Positions 18,031 to 27,588 of a stretch of 64,000 nucleotides of DNA are shown piece after piece. The DNA is from Amycolatopsis sp. 195334CR (lineage in GTDB: Bacteria; Actinomycetota; Actinomycetes; Mycobacteriales; Pseudonocardiaceae). The first letter of the stretch is position 1; every line of letters starts with the position of its first letter. A program made the position numbers and the translations under genes. The stretch is from assembly GCF_017309385.1 (NCBI RefSeq), contig NZ_JAFJMJ010000001.1:2418001-2482000 (forward strand). The letters run 5' to 3'. The notes below the pieces were generated by a model. That model saw nothing but the letters and a program-made list of their open reading frames with translations, ran no database searches and was not told the origin of the DNA.

Positions 18031-19170
18031 TCAGTCGGCCTTGGCGAGCTCGTAGGCGAGCACGTCGGCGAAGGTGAAGGTGCCGGTGGGCTGGTCACCC
18101 TCGCCCAGCAGGTACAGGCGCTTCACGGCGATCAGGATGCCCTCGGCGACCACGTCGCGGAAGGCGGGCTCCGACATCCGCCGCCGGTCGTCGGGGTTGG
18201 TCAGGTAGCCGATCTCCACGCGGACCGCGGGGCACCGGGTCAGCCGCAGGATCTCCCACGTCTTCGGGTGCGCGCGGCAGTCCAGCATGCCGGTGCGCGC
18301 GGCCAGCTCGCGCTGGATGAAGCCGGCGAGCAGCTCACCCACCGTCGAGCTGGTGCCGTTGCCGGTGCCGTAGTGGAAGCTGGCCACGCCCTGCGCGTAC
18401 GGCGACTGGTTCTGGTCGCTGTGCAGCGACAGGAACAGGTCCGCGCCGGCGTCGTTGGCGAAGGCCGCGCGGTCGGCTTCGGCGGGGCTGTGGTCCGGAC
18501 CCCGCGAGATCAGGGCCTCCATGCCGGTGGCCTTCATCCGGCCTTCGAGCCGCCGGGCCAGGTCCCAGGCGATGTCCGCCTCGCGCAGGCCGCCGACCGT
18601 CACGCCGCCGTCCTGGCCGCCGTGCCCGGGGTCGATCACGATGCGCTTGCCGCGCAGCCGGGGGCCGGATCGCCGGACCTGCTCCTGCTCGCGCAGGAAC
18701 ACCGGGCGGCCACCGCGGGCACGCGGGGAGAGCTGGCGCAGCGCGCGGACCGTGCCGCCGCCGCAGATGCCGTCCACCACCAGGCCGTAGTCGCGCTGGA
18801 AGGTGCGCAGCGCCTGCTCGGTCTGGGGGCCGAACACCCCGTCGGGGCGGCCGGCGTCGAAGCCGAGCTCGGTCAGCCGCTCCTGCAGCGCGAAGACGTC
18901 GTCCCCGTGCACCGGCGCGGAGATCAGGTACGCCAGCGGGCGGCTGCCCAGGTGGTAGCTCGACCCGCGCAGCGCGCGGTAGGTGGCCGGGCCGACGATA
19001 CCGTCGGTGATCAGGCCGCGACGCTGTTGGAACGCCCGGACGGCTTGTTCCACCGCCGCGTCGAAGGAGCCGGGTGACCCGTTCACCGGGGGCAGCAGCT
19101 CCAGCGCGGCCAGCATCGACCTGATCTCGGCGACATCGGGACCGGCGTCGCCGCGGCGGAGTACCCGCAT
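18031..19170 (-). CDS. cwlM: N-acetylmuramoyl-L-alanine amidase CwlM-like
   Basis: This 379-residue amidase_3 protein has two N-terminal peptidoglycan-binding domains (residues about 1-70 and 85-150; RRGLITDGIVGPATYRAL and RPDGVFGPQTEQALRTFQ). The amidase domain follows, with zinc ligands visible as DPGHGGQDGG, EADIAWDLARRLEG, LSLHSDQNQ and the catalytic VEIGYLTNPDD. In mycobacteria CwlM has no export signal and activates MurA after phosphorylation by PknB; no signal peptide is seen here either. The ATG at 19170 has GAGGAG five bases upstream and is preferred over the open frame to 19221. Confidence 0.92.
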   Translation of the reverse strand: MRVLRRGDAGPDVAEIRSMLAALELLPPVNGSPGSFDAAVEQAVRAFQQRRGLITDGIVGPATYRALRGSSYHLGSRPLAYLISAPVHGDDVFALQERLTELGFDAGRPDGVFGPQTEQALRTFQRDYGLVVDGICGGGTVRALRQLSPRARGGRPVFLREQEQVRRSGPRLRGKRIVIDPGHGGQDGGVTVGGLREADIAWDLARRLEGRMKATGMEALISRGPDHSPAEADRAAFANDAGADLFLSLHSDQNQSPYAQGVASFHYGTGNGTSSTVGELLAGFIQRELAARTGMLDCRAHPKTWEILRLTRCPAVRVEIGYLTNPDDRRRMSEPAFRDVVAEGILIAVKRLYLLGEGDQPTGTFTFADVLAYELAKAD

Positions 19171-19375
19171 GCACTCCTCGCTCTTCCTTGGGCGCCGGAT
19201 CGGCGCTGGGCGAATTTTCACTGGGCAGCATGACCCAGGGGTTCTATTGTGCCCTGCGAACTCTCGGTGAGCGCGCAGGGTTGCCTAGCGTGCTCCCGGT
19301 CATCAGACCGGGTAACCGGTTCATCGTCGCCGGGCCCGCTGGTGTGACGCGTGGCGCGGTGCGGGTCGTGAAAAA

Positions 19376-19413
19376 CCCGGGTGACCCGCATCATGCGATA
19401 CGGGTCACCCGGG
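19376..19413 (-). terminator. Rho-independent terminator after trxA
   Basis: A 13-base-pair perfect stem (CCCGGGTGACCCG at 19376-19388 and its complement at 19401-19413) lies just below the trxA stop, with an A-run at 19371-19375 that gives the T-tail on the minus strand. Confidence 0.9.
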
Positions 19414-19422
19414 TGGGTTGGT

Positions 19423-19746
19423 TCAGAGCACGTCGGACAAATCCGAGAGCAGGGCCGCCTTCGGCTTCGCGCCGACGATCTGCTTCACCGGCTTGCCGCC
19501 CTGGAACAGGATCAGCGTCGGGATCGACATGACCTGGTAGTCACGCGCGGTGTTGGGGTTCTCGTCGATGTCGAGCTTGGCGATCGTCAGCTTGTCCTTG
19601 TGCTCCGCCGCGATCTCCTCGAGCACCGGAGCCACCATGCGGCACGGGCCGCACCAGGTCGCCCAGAAGTCCACCAGAACCGGCTTGTCGCTGGTCAGGA
19701 CGTCATCGGTGAAGCTCTTGTCAGTGACCTTGACCGTGTCGGTCAT
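19423..19746 (-). CDS. trxA: Thioredoxin
   Basis: This is a 107-residue thioredoxin, the cytoplasmic dithiol reductant. The active site is [19 protein letters not shown], and the cis-Pro segment is [15 protein letters not shown]. It ends LLSDLSDVL. It lies 30 bases downstream of trxB and is probably co-transcribed with it; a strong terminator follows. It is syntenic with mycobacterial trxC. Confidence 0.98.
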   Translation of the reverse strand: MTDTVKVTDKSFTDDVLTSDKPVLVDFWATWCGPCRMVAPVLEEIAAEHKDKLTIAKLDIDENPNTARDYQVMSIPTLILFQGGKPVKQIVGAKPKAALLSDLSDVL

Positions 19747-19776
19747 CTTCTCTCCTTTTTCGGTGGATCCGGAAAG

Positions 19777-20769
19777 TCAGTTGCTCGCGCCGTAGCCGCC
19801 GCCGACCAGCTCGGGCGCTTCGGCGGCCTGCTCGGTCACCGCGTGCTCCGCCAGCCAGCGTTCCGCGTCGATCGCCGCCGCGCAGCCCGAACCCGCCGCG
19901 GTGATCGCCTGCCGGTAGGTGTGGTCGACCAGGTCGCCGGCCGCGAACACCCCGTCGATGTTGGTGTAGGAGCTGCGCCCCTTGGTCACCACGTAGCCGT
20001 TGTCGTCCAGGTCCACCTGGCCGCGGACCAGCTCGCTGCGCGGGTCGTGCCCGATCGCGACGAAGAAGCCGGTCACGTCCAGTGTCGAGGTCTCACCCGT
20101 CCGGGTGTCCTCCAGCTTCAGCCCGGAGACCTTGTCCTCGCCGGCCACGCCGGTGATCGCCTGGTTCAGCGCCCACTTGATCTTGTCGTTCGCGCGGGCG
20201 CGCTCCAGCATGATCTTCGAGGCGCGGAACTCCTCGCGGCGGTGCACGATGGTCACCGACTTCGCGAACTTGGTCAGGAAGGTGGCCTCCTCCATCGCGG
20301 AGTCACCGCCGCCGACCACGGCGATGTCGTGGTCGCGGAAGAAGAAGCCGTCGCAGGTGGCGCAGGACGAGACACCGCGGCCGAGCAGTTCCTGCTCACC
20401 GGGAACGTGCAGGTAGCGCGCGGCGGCACCCATCGCCAGCACCACGGCCCGCGCGGCGTAGCGCTTGCCGTTGACCGTGACGTACTTGATCTCCCCGGTC
20501 AGGTCGAGCGCCTCGACGTCCTCGGCCCGCAGGTCGGCGCCGAAGTGCTTGGCCTGCTCGCGCATCTCCTCCATCAGCGCCGGGCCCTGGATGCCGTCGC
20601 GGAAGCCGGGGTAGTTCTCCACCTCGGTGGTGGTCATCAGCGCCCCGCCGAACTGGGACCCTTCGAACACCAGCGGGTCCAGCTGCGCGCGTGCCGCGTA
20701 CACCGCCGCGGTGTAGCCGGCGGGACCCGATCCGACGATGATCAGGTTCCGAACGTCCTCTGCAGCCAC
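19777..20769 (-). CDS. trxB: Thioredoxin-disulfide reductase
   Basis: This NADPH-dependent flavoprotein of about 330 residues reduces thioredoxin. The FAD motif is [20 protein letters not shown], the redox-active disulfide CATCDG, the NADPH motif [12 protein letters not shown], and the second FAD motif [16 protein letters not shown] ([14 protein letters not shown]). The GTG at 20769 is chosen because it leaves the usual few residues before the FAD motif and has GGAGG upstream; the frame is open to 20874. Confidence 0.97.
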   Translation of the reverse strand: MAAEDVRNLIIVGSGPAGYTAAVYAARAQLDPLVFEGSQFGGALMTTTEVENYPGFRDGIQGPALMEEMREQAKHFGADLRAEDVEALDLTGEIKYVTVNGKRYAARAVVLAMGAAARYLHVPGEQELLGRGVSSCATCDGFFFRDHDIAVVGGGDSAMEEATFLTKFAKSVTIVHRREEFRASKIMLERARANDKIKWALNQAITGVAGEDKVSGLKLEDTRTGETSTLDVTGFFVAIGHDPRSELVRGQVDLDDNGYVVTKGRSSYTNIDGVFAAGDLVDHTYRQAITAAGSGCAAAIDAERWLAEHAVTEQAAEAPELVGGGYGASN

Positions 20770-20904
20770 CCTTTGCCTCCGCTCGTAGTAGCCGTGTACC
20801 TGGCCTAACACGATCGTAGGTCGCGGTGTTCCCGCGGGGTGACGCACACCGCAGCTGACGAGAAAGGGCGGCACCCGCCTGGGTGCCGCCCCTGCTCACA
20901 CGCC

Positions 20905-21702
20905 CTATTTTCCGCCGACCGTCTTGTCCATCACCTTCGCGCAGTCCGTGGACAGCGCGACCAGCTGGAACTGCCCGATCGTGCCCGGGGTGAGGATCAC
21001 CAGCGTGGCCGGTTGGCCGTCGATGGTGGCACCGCGGATGCCCGCGGGCTTCACCGCCGGGTCGAACCCGTTCTCGGCCAGGCACTGGTCGACCCGCTCG
21101 CGGGTGCCCAACGGCCCGTAGTCCATCTTCCCGGTGGACCCGAGTATCTCGCCGATCGGGATGTTGTCCTGCTGCAACGCCAGCGGTGGCTCGTTCGACC
21201 CGGCCCCTGGCGGCGGCTGCGCCACCGGGGGCTGACCGGCGCCGTCGTTGCCGCTACCGCCCGGGACCGCGATGGCGATGGCCGCGATGGCCGCCGCCGC
21301 GATGCCGACCACTCCCGCGCCCCAGCCCGCGATCTTCGCGCGGCGCCTGCGGCGGGCGACGTCGATGCCGACCACGGGAGCGACCGGCGGTGCCATCGGC
21401 TCCGGCGCCGCCGGACCGGCGTTTCCCGCCGACCGTGCCATCTCCTCGGCGAGCGCGGCGTCCAGCCGGGCGGCGAACTCCGCCGGCATCGGCTCCACGT
21501 CGGCGTCGCCGAGGGAGGCGAGGTCGGCCGTGGTGGACTCCAGCGCCTCGATGATCGCCGACGCCTCGGCGTCCGCGCGGACGAGCGGCCACAGCTCGGC
21601 CGCCTCCCGTTCATCGAGCACTCCCGCGTGCAGGTCGGCGAGCACGTCGACAGACCAAGGCGGGCCAACGGCCCCGCCAATCCCCCGACTCTCGTCCGTC
21701 AT
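20905..21702 (-). CDS. Anti-sigma-M-factor-like membrane protein
   Basis: This 265-residue protein is encoded directly after sigM, with a four-base overlap, at the position of mycobacterial rsmA (Rv3912). The N-terminal cytoplasmic part (residues 1-125) has the DVLADLHAGVLDEREAAELW region typical of these anti-sigma factors. It lacks the Cys pair of the zinc-binding class. A single membrane segment (about 138-158, GWGAGVVGIAAAAIAAIAIA) is followed by a Gly/Pro-rich linker and an extracytoplasmic domain. It probably binds and inhibits the adjacent sigma factor. Sequence conservation is low, so the role rests mainly on context. Confidence 0.78.
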   Translation of the reverse strand: MTDESRGIGGAVGPPWSVDVLADLHAGVLDEREAAELWPLVRADAEASAIIEALESTTADLASLGDADVEPMPAEFAARLDAALAEEMARSAGNAGPAAPEPMAPPVAPVVGIDVARRRRRAKIAGWGAGVVGIAAAAIAAIAIAVPGGSGNDGAGQPPVAQPPPGAGSNEPPLALQQDNIPIGEILGSTGKMDYGPLGTRERVDQCLAENGFDPAVKPAGIRGATIDGQPATLVILTPGTIGQFQLVALSTDCAKVMDKTVGGK

Positions 21703-22382
21703 CGTCCCTCCCTCTGACCCTGCGTCCCGAGCGGACGCGTCACACGCCGCTCGGTGCGGTCATGTTTGCTTTCGTTAGTTGGGACGCCGGGTTCCGCGTC
21801 GGGGTTCCGCAGATGTCCGAGAACCTTGGCGAGCTTGGCGCGACCTCGCGCACACCGGCTCTTCACGGTTCCCTGTGCGATCCCGAGCATTTCCGCGGTT
21901 TCGGCCACCGAGTAGCCCTCCACGTCGACGAGCACGATCGGGGCGCGCTGGTCCTCGGGGAGCTGGTCCAGCGCCTCCTTGATGACCAGGCGGGTCTCCC
22001 GCTCGGACATCGAGTCACGCGGGGTGGCCGGCTCGTTGTGGCTGGTCTCGGGCAGGGGGACGGTGGGCCGCGCCTGGCGGCGGCGGACCCGGTCGAGGCA
22101 GGCGTTCACCACGATGCGGTGCAGCCAGGTGGTCACCTGGGACTCGGCCCGGAAGTTGCCGGCCGCGCGGAACGCCGAGATGAAGGCGTCCTGCAGGGCG
22201 TCGGCCGCTTCCTCGGGATCTCGCAGGGTGCGCAGGGCGACGGCCCACATCCGGTCACGATGTCGGCGGACCAGCTCACTGAAGGCATGCGGATCGCCCG
22301 CGGCGTGCGCCGCGATGAGGGCGGCGTCCGTGGGAGTTGCAGCGGTCACTCGTGAGAGCCTATCGACTACCGCTTCCCCCAC
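21699..22382 (-). CDS. sigM: ECF RNA polymerase sigma factor SigM
   Basis: This group 4 (ECF) sigma factor of up to 227 residues is syntenic with M. tuberculosis SigM. Region 2 reads FSELVRRHRDRMWAVALRTL, then EEAADALQDAFISAFRAAGNF and VTTWLHRIVVNACLDRVRR. Region 4 reads LDQLPEDQRAPIVLVDVEGYSVAETAEMLGIAQGTVKSRCARGRAKL. GTG codons at 22382 and 22349 are both possible starts; neither has a clear ribosome site. It overlaps the anti-sigma gene by four bases, consistent with coupled expression. Confidence 0.93.
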   Translation of the reverse strand: MGEAVVDRLSRVTAATPTDAALIAAHAAGDPHAFSELVRRHRDRMWAVALRTLRDPEEAADALQDAFISAFRAAGNFRAESQVTTWLHRIVVNACLDRVRRRQARPTVPLPETSHNEPATPRDSMSERETRLVIKEALDQLPEDQRAPIVLVDVEGYSVAETAEMLGIAQGTVKSRCARGRAKLAKVLGHLRNPDAEPGVPTNESKHDRTERRVTRPLGTQGQREGR

Positions 22383-22392
22383 ACGAGGGACA

Positions 22393-23982
22393 CTACGCGG
22401 CGGACACGAACTCCAGATCGTTGATCTGGGTGACGTGCTTGTCGCCGTCCGTGCCCAGCTTCGTGATCCACACGATCACGTACCGCCCTTCGGCTGGTTC
22501 GGACAGCTTGACCTCGGTGTCCGGGCCGCTCAGCTCCCCCGAGCCGACCAGGCGGGTCTCGGCGAACTTCGGGTTCTTCTTGTCCGCGACCCGGATCTCC
22601 ACCGTGCTGCCGGGGCTCGCCGCGGCGATCTTCACCGCGCTCAGCTTCACCGACTGCTCGAAGCTGTTGAGCAGGCCGACGCCGGGCTTGAGGTCCGGGA
22701 ACTGCTGGCGGTACTCGTCGGTGCGCCAGAACGTCTCGCGCTTGCCGTCGAGCACGTTCTTCGCCCGCGCCGGGGCGTCACCCTCGCCGCTGGGGTTGTA
22801 GACGTTGACCGTCTGCGGCTTCACCGGCGGGCCACCGGCCTGCGGGTTGTCCGGCGGGGGCGCCGGGTTGCCGCCGGGCTCGGGCGCGGCGGTGGGCGTC
22901 GGCTCGGCGACGTTGACCGTGGGGCCGCCCGAATCGGGGCTCTCCTGGAAGAACGAGATGGCCAGCATGCCGAGCCAGGCCAGGATGCCGACCGCGGTCA
23001 CCACCAGCACGGTCACGCCCAGCGCCAGCTTGCGCCGCCGCGCGGAGTCCTTGACCGGCTTCTTCGTGGTCCAGATCGCGCCGTCGGCGTCGGCCTCCTC
23101 CTCGGGCGGGGCGCCGACCTGCTGGATCAGCTGGGTGCGCTCCTCTTCCTCGGCGGCTTGGTCGAGCACCGCGAGAATGGCCGAGCTGGTGCGGATGCCG
23201 CCGTGCCCGCCGTCCTCGATGGTGCGCACGGCCAGCGACGAAAGCGTTTGCGGCACCCGCGGCTGCAGCGAGCGCGGCGGCACGATGCGCCCGTTCGGCG
23301 CGTGCGGGGCGGTCGGGATGGCCGGCGGGCCGCCCGGCAGCGCCCAACGGCCGGTGAGCAGGAGGTACAGCACACCGCCGATGGCCTTGACGTCGTCGCG
23401 CAGGGTGGCGTCGGGCAGCGGGCCGGGGAAGGCGAGGCGCAGCGCGCCGTCCGGGGTGAGGCGCAGCCGCTGCGGGTGGTCCAGGCCGAGCACCAGCCCG
23501 GACTGGTGCGCCTGCTCGACGGCCTGGGCCAGCGCGCCGACCATGCGGGCGGCGGCACCCGGCTCGACCGGCTTGTCCGCCACCAGGTCGACCAGGTCGC
23601 TGCCCTTGGTCCATTCGGCGACCACGATGCCCAGCAGGCCCTCACTGGAGGTGATGCCGTTGCCGAGGTTCAGCACATCGAGGACGCGGGCGACCCCGTC
23701 GTGGCTGAACTTGGCCGCGTGCGCGGCGCGCTCGAGGGTGCGCCGGGCCAGCCGCGCGGCGTCCGCGTCGGCCGGGTCGCCGACGAGCAGGGTCAGCGCG
23801 ACGTCACGCCGGAGCTGGCCGTCGCGAGCGCGCCAGAGGTGGGCGTCGGCCCGCTCGTCGATGCCGAACTGGGCGAGCAGGCGGTAGCGGCCGTCGCCGA
23901 CCACGGCCCCAGGTGCCAGCGGTCCGCTCCGGGCACGGGCTCCCACCTTCCCCGCACCCCCTTCTTTCCGGCTCGTGTCCAC
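22393..23982 (-). CDS. Pseudokinase membrane protein linked to MurJ
   Basis: This 529-residue protein begins with a protein-kinase-like fold (residues about 25-270) that lacks the catalytic residues. The VAIK lysine region is VALTLLV, the HRD region is LVLGLDHPQRLRL, and the DFG region reads LAFPGP, so it is a pseudokinase. A membrane segment (about 314-340, LALGVTVLVVTAVGILAWLGML) precedes an extracytoplasmic beta domain resembling the galactose-binding/discoidin type. In mycobacteria the same pseudokinase and extracellular parts are fused to the C-terminus of MviN (Rv3910), where PknB phosphorylates them to recruit FhaA. Here they form a separate gene, immediately downstream of murJ. Confidence 0.85.
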   Translation of the reverse strand: MDTSRKEGGAGKVGARARSGPLAPGAVVGDGRYRLLAQFGIDERADAHLWRARDGQLRRDVALTLLVGDPADADAARLARRTLERAAHAAKFSHDGVARVLDVLNLGNGITSSEGLLGIVVAEWTKGSDLVDLVADKPVEPGAAARMVGALAQAVEQAHQSGLVLGLDHPQRLRLTPDGALRLAFPGPLPDATLRDDVKAIGGVLYLLLTGRWALPGGPPAIPTAPHAPNGRIVPPRSLQPRVPQTLSSLAVRTIEDGGHGGIRTSSAILAVLDQAAEEEERTQLIQQVGAPPEEEADADGAIWTTKKPVKDSARRRKLALGVTVLVVTAVGILAWLGMLAISFFQESPDSGGPTVNVAEPTPTAAPEPGGNPAPPPDNPQAGGPPVKPQTVNVYNPSGEGDAPARAKNVLDGKRETFWRTDEYRQQFPDLKPGVGLLNSFEQSVKLSAVKIAAASPGSTVEIRVADKKNPKFAETRLVGSGELSGPDTEVKLSEPAEGRYVIVWITKLGTDGDKHVTQINDLEFVSAA

Positions 23983-24056
23983 CGACTCTCCTGCATTTCT
24001 TCAACCGAGGGTACGTGACCGTGACACGAGCACTATGCCGATCCACGCCGTAATCG

Positions 24057-26711
24057 TTACCCACGCTTGATCAACCGGGTGATTCTCGAGGTCGCCGGCT
24101 TCAGCTCCTCGACCTTCAACGCCATCAGCACGCCGAACGAGACACCGATGCCGACCACGCCCTGCAAGATCAACTTCACCCAGGCCTGCAGGGTGACACC
24201 GAGCGCGTCCGGCACGATCATGCCGACCAGCCACGCGGCGCCCACGCCGGCGGCACTGGCCACGACGGTGAACAGGATCACCCCCAGTACCCGTTTGCTG
24301 CGCAGGTTGCCCAGTCGCACCCACAGCCAAACCTGGCCCATCATCGCGCCGATGACAAACACGAGCGAGTTCACCATCATCACGCCGAGCACGATGTGCT
24401 GCGGCGCGAGCAGGGTCGTGGACAGGTAGAGCAGCGGGATCTTGACCCCGGTCATCACGACCATGATCAGCGTCGGCGTGCGGGAGTCCTTCATCGCGTA
24501 GAACACCCGCATCTGCAGCATGACCAGCGCGTACGGCAGCAGGCCGAAGGCCGACACGGCCAGCGCCTGGCCCAGCCGCTCGGCCGAGGCCACATCGCCC
24601 TTGCCGAGGGTGAACAGCGCGATGCCGATCGAGGTGCCCGCCACGGTCATCACCGCGGAGATCGGCACCAGCATCACCGTGGAGATGCGCGAGGCGTAGG
24701 ACAGGTCGGCGACCAGCTTCTTCGTCTCGCCGTCGGCGGCCGCGCGGCTCATCCGCGGCATGATCGCGGTCAGCAGCGAGACGCCGATGATCCCGTACGG
24801 CAGCTGGAAGAGCAGCCAGGCGTTCGAGTAGATCGACACCCCACCGGCCTGTCCGCTGGTCAGCACGTTGGTGTTGATGATCATGCCGATCTGGCTGATC
24901 GCCACGTAGGCGAAGATCCAGGTGGCCAGGCCGCCGAACTCCTTGAGCCGCGAGTCGAGGCCCCAGCGCCACTTGAACTTGAAGCCGGACCGCTTCAGCG
25001 CGGGCACCAGGAACAGGGCCTGCACGGTCATCGCGGTCAGCACGCCGAGGCCGAGCACCAGCACCTTCGGCTCGGACATCTTCGACGGCACCAGCGTCGG
25101 ATCGCCGGGCAGGATCGCGTAGAGGCCGATGGTCACGAAGATGACCAGGTTGTTGATCACCGGGGCCCATTGGGCTGGGCCGAAGATCTGCTTGGCGTTC
25201 AGGATCGCCGAAAGCACCGCGAACAGCCCGTAGAACAGCAGGCCGGGCAGCAGCAGGTAGGCGAACCAGGTGGCCAGCTCCGAGTTGGCACCGCCGCCCT
25301 CGGACATCAGCAGGCCGGTGACCTGGGGGGCGAAGGCGACCGAGAGCAGGGTGCCGAGCAGCAGCACCGTGGTCGCCATGGTGAGCAGGCGCTGCGTGTA
25401 GGCCTCGCCGCCGTCTTCGTCGTCCTGCGAGCGGACCAGCAGCGGGACCACCACGCTGGTCAGGACGCCGCCGAGGAGCAGCTCGTTGATGATCAGCGGC
25501 AGCGTGTTGGCGACGGTGAACGAGTCGTAGATGACCCCGAGCGAGGCCACCGCGCCGAGCATGATTTTCCAGGCGAACCCGGTGATCCGGCTGGTCAGCG
25601 TGGCGATCGCCATCCGGCCGCTGGACTTGGCCAGCGACGGCGCCGCGCCGCTCGCGCCACCGCTGGGCTGCGCCTCGGTGGGCGCGACCCCGTCGGAGAT
25701 GCGCGGGAGGAACCGGGTGGCGTACTCGTCGTACGGCCGGTGCATGTCCGGGTCGGCGGTGGGCCAGCGCGCGCCGGGCGGGAGGCCGCGGTCGACCGGG
25801 ATGAGCTGGGTGTACTCGACCCGGGGGCGCACGGGTGGCGGCCCGTCGGGACGGTCGCGGTTCCAGGGGCGCACCGGCCCCTCCGGCCGCGGCGGCCGCT
25901 GCTGAATCGGCGGCGGCGGTCGAAGCGGCCCGCGCCCGGGCTGGCCCGGCTGACCGGACTGGCCGGGCTGACCCGGTTGACCGGGCGGGCCCGGCAGATT
26001 CGGCTGCGGGAGGTGGCTGGTCGGCGCCGGCGCGCCGGGATGCTCGACCGGGAGGGGACGGGCCCCGGAACGTCCGCCCGGGTCGGGTGGACCCGGGCGC
26101 ACGGGGGGCTCGACACGGGTGCGCTGATCCGGCGGGCCGGGTCGGCCGCCTTGATCAGGCCGCCCGTCCTGGGGCCGCCCGTCCTGCCGACCGGGGCCGC
26201 GCTCCGGCGGACCGGGGCGTTCTTGCGGCGGGCCGGGACGGTCCTGGCGCACGCGCTGATCGGGAGACCCCGCGCGCCCGCCGTGGTCGGTGCGTGGGCG
26301 TTGGTCCGGGGCGGGCCTGCCGTTCGGGCGCCGGTCGTCTTGGGGCCAGTCCGGGCGCGGGGTCTGGCGGCTGGGCTGCTGGCCCGGCGGCGGCGTCTGG
26401 CCAGGGCCAGGGCCAGAGCCGGGGCCAGCGCCAGGGCCGGGACCCGGGCCGGGGCCGGGGCCGGGGCCAGCGGGTGACGGGGGCGGCGGTACCGGCATCG
26501 CGCGCGTGGGCGGCGGAGCCTTCCGCACCGGCACCTGCCGCGTGCGGCCGTCGGTGGGCGTGGGCCGTTGCGCCCGGACCGGTGGGACCCGGTCGGGCGG
26601 TGGCTGATGTCGCTCCGAACGCTCGGGTCGAGGCGGCGTGGCCTGGGGTGGCCGGTCAGACCGCTGTCGCCCGGGTCGCTCCGGTGGCGAGCCCGGCTCT
26701 CTGTCCAACAC
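24057..26711 (-). CDS. murJ: Lipid II flippase MurJ/MviN with long Pro-rich N-terminus
   Basis: This 884-residue protein carries lipid II across the membrane for peptidoglycan synthesis. The MOP-superfamily flippase core begins near residue 350 (MAIATLTSRITGFAWKIM, then NTLPLIINELLLGGVLTSVVVPLL) and holds about 14 membrane segments. Ahead of it is an unusually long Pro/Gly/Arg-rich region of about 345 residues, including a Gly-Pro dipeptide run and PDQR/PGQPGQPG repeats, presumably cytoplasmic and disordered. The GTG at 26711 is the longest start, and part of the extension could be untranslated. It is followed by the pseudokinase gene that is fused to it in mycobacteria. Confidence 0.9.
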   Translation of the reverse strand: MLDREPGSPPERPGRQRSDRPPQATPPRPERSERHQPPPDRVPPVRAQRPTPTDGRTRQVPVRKAPPPTRAMPVPPPPSPAGPGPGPGPGPGPGAGPGSGPGPGQTPPPGQQPSRQTPRPDWPQDDRRPNGRPAPDQRPRTDHGGRAGSPDQRVRQDRPGPPQERPGPPERGPGRQDGRPQDGRPDQGGRPGPPDQRTRVEPPVRPGPPDPGGRSGARPLPVEHPGAPAPTSHLPQPNLPGPPGQPGQPGQSGQPGQPGRGPLRPPPPIQQRPPRPEGPVRPWNRDRPDGPPPVRPRVEYTQLIPVDRGLPPGARWPTADPDMHRPYDEYATRFLPRISDGVAPTEAQPSGGASGAAPSLAKSSGRMAIATLTSRITGFAWKIMLGAVASLGVIYDSFTVANTLPLIINELLLGGVLTSVVVPLLVRSQDDEDGGEAYTQRLLTMATTVLLLGTLLSVAFAPQVTGLLMSEGGGANSELATWFAYLLLPGLLFYGLFAVLSAILNAKQIFGPAQWAPVINNLVIFVTIGLYAILPGDPTLVPSKMSEPKVLVLGLGVLTAMTVQALFLVPALKRSGFKFKWRWGLDSRLKEFGGLATWIFAYVAISQIGMIINTNVLTSGQAGGVSIYSNAWLLFQLPYGIIGVSLLTAIMPRMSRAAADGETKKLVADLSYASRISTVMLVPISAVMTVAGTSIGIALFTLGKGDVASAERLGQALAVSAFGLLPYALVMLQMRVFYAMKDSRTPTLIMVVMTGVKIPLLYLSTTLLAPQHIVLGVMMVNSLVFVIGAMMGQVWLWVRLGNLRSKRVLGVILFTVVASAAGVGAAWLVGMIVPDALGVTLQAWVKLILQGVVGIGVSFGVLMALKVEELKPATSRITRLIKRG

Positions 26712-26778
26712 GTGCCCAATCCATCGGCGGCCTACTCAACGATGCCCAGGGTAATGGCCCCGGGGTGTCCCGTTCGAA

Positions 26779-27588
26779 TTACCGGGACTTCACCGTGCGC
26801 TCACCCCGGCGCTCCAACCACCGGGCGAACCGCGACAGAGCGTAGTTGGCCGCGAAATAGATCGCGCCGATGACGAGGTAGGTCTGGATGAGCAGCTGGT
26901 TCTGGTAGTAGCCGATCAGCACCTTCCCGCTGAACAGCAGCTCGGCGTAGCTGACGAAAAAGCCGAGCGAAGTGTCCTTCAGCACCCCGCCGGTCTGGCT
27001 GACCAGCGACGGCACCACCCGCCGCAGCGCCTGCGGCAGGATGACCAGCCGCATCGACTGGCCGTGGCTCAGCCCGAGCGCCGCCGCGGCCTCCCCCTGG
27101 CCGCGGTCCAGCGACAGGATGCCCGACCGGAAGATCTCCCCGAACTGCGCCGAGCTCGACACCGCCAGCGGCACCACCAGCTTCCACAGCAGCGGCAGGT
27201 CCAGCCCGAGGCTCGGCAGCACGAACAGCACCACGTAGATCAACAGCACGGCCGGGATCACCCGGACCGTCTCCATGTACACCCGCGCGATACCACTGAT
27301 GAACACGTTCCGTGACACGCGTGCCACGGCCAGCAGCAACCCCGCCAGCCCGCCGATGCCCGCGGACAACGCCGCCGCGAGCAGTGTCTGGCCGAGCGCG
27401 GTCAGCAGGTAGCGCCAGTTCGGCCACTGCGTGTAGGGCGCCCACTTCTTCCAGTCCAGCTCACCGTTGATCGCGAACTGGCGCACCGCCAGCGCGAACA
27501 GCAGCGCGCCCCCGAGCACGCTGACCGCGGTGGCGATCCGGATCCGGCGCCGGGCCCGCGGCCCGGGAGCGTCGAACAACACGTTCAC
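26779..27588 (-). CDS. gluD: Glutamate-type amino-acid ABC transporter permease (GluD-like)
   Basis: This is a 269-residue integral-membrane subunit of a polar amino-acid importer. After a short N-terminus (NVLFDAPGPRARRRIRI) there are five or six membrane segments, and the ATPase-contact EAA loop reads EAAAALGLSHGQSMRLVILPQALR. The GTG at 27588 overlaps the gluC stop by four bases, which fixes the start; the open frame further upstream is only a shadow of gluC. Substrate (glutamate) is inferred from family resemblance to GluABCD. Confidence 0.9.
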   Translation of the reverse strand: MNVLFDAPGPRARRRIRIATAVSVLGGALLFALAVRQFAINGELDWKKWAPYTQWPNWRYLLTALGQTLLAAALSAGIGGLAGLLLAVARVSRNVFISGIARVYMETVRVIPAVLLIYVVLFVLPSLGLDLPLLWKLVVPLAVSSSAQFGEIFRSGILSLDRGQGEAAAALGLSHGQSMRLVILPQALRRVVPSLVSQTGGVLKDTSLGFFVSYAELLFSGKVLIGYYQNQLLIQTYLVIGAIYFAANYALSRFARWLERRGERTVKSR

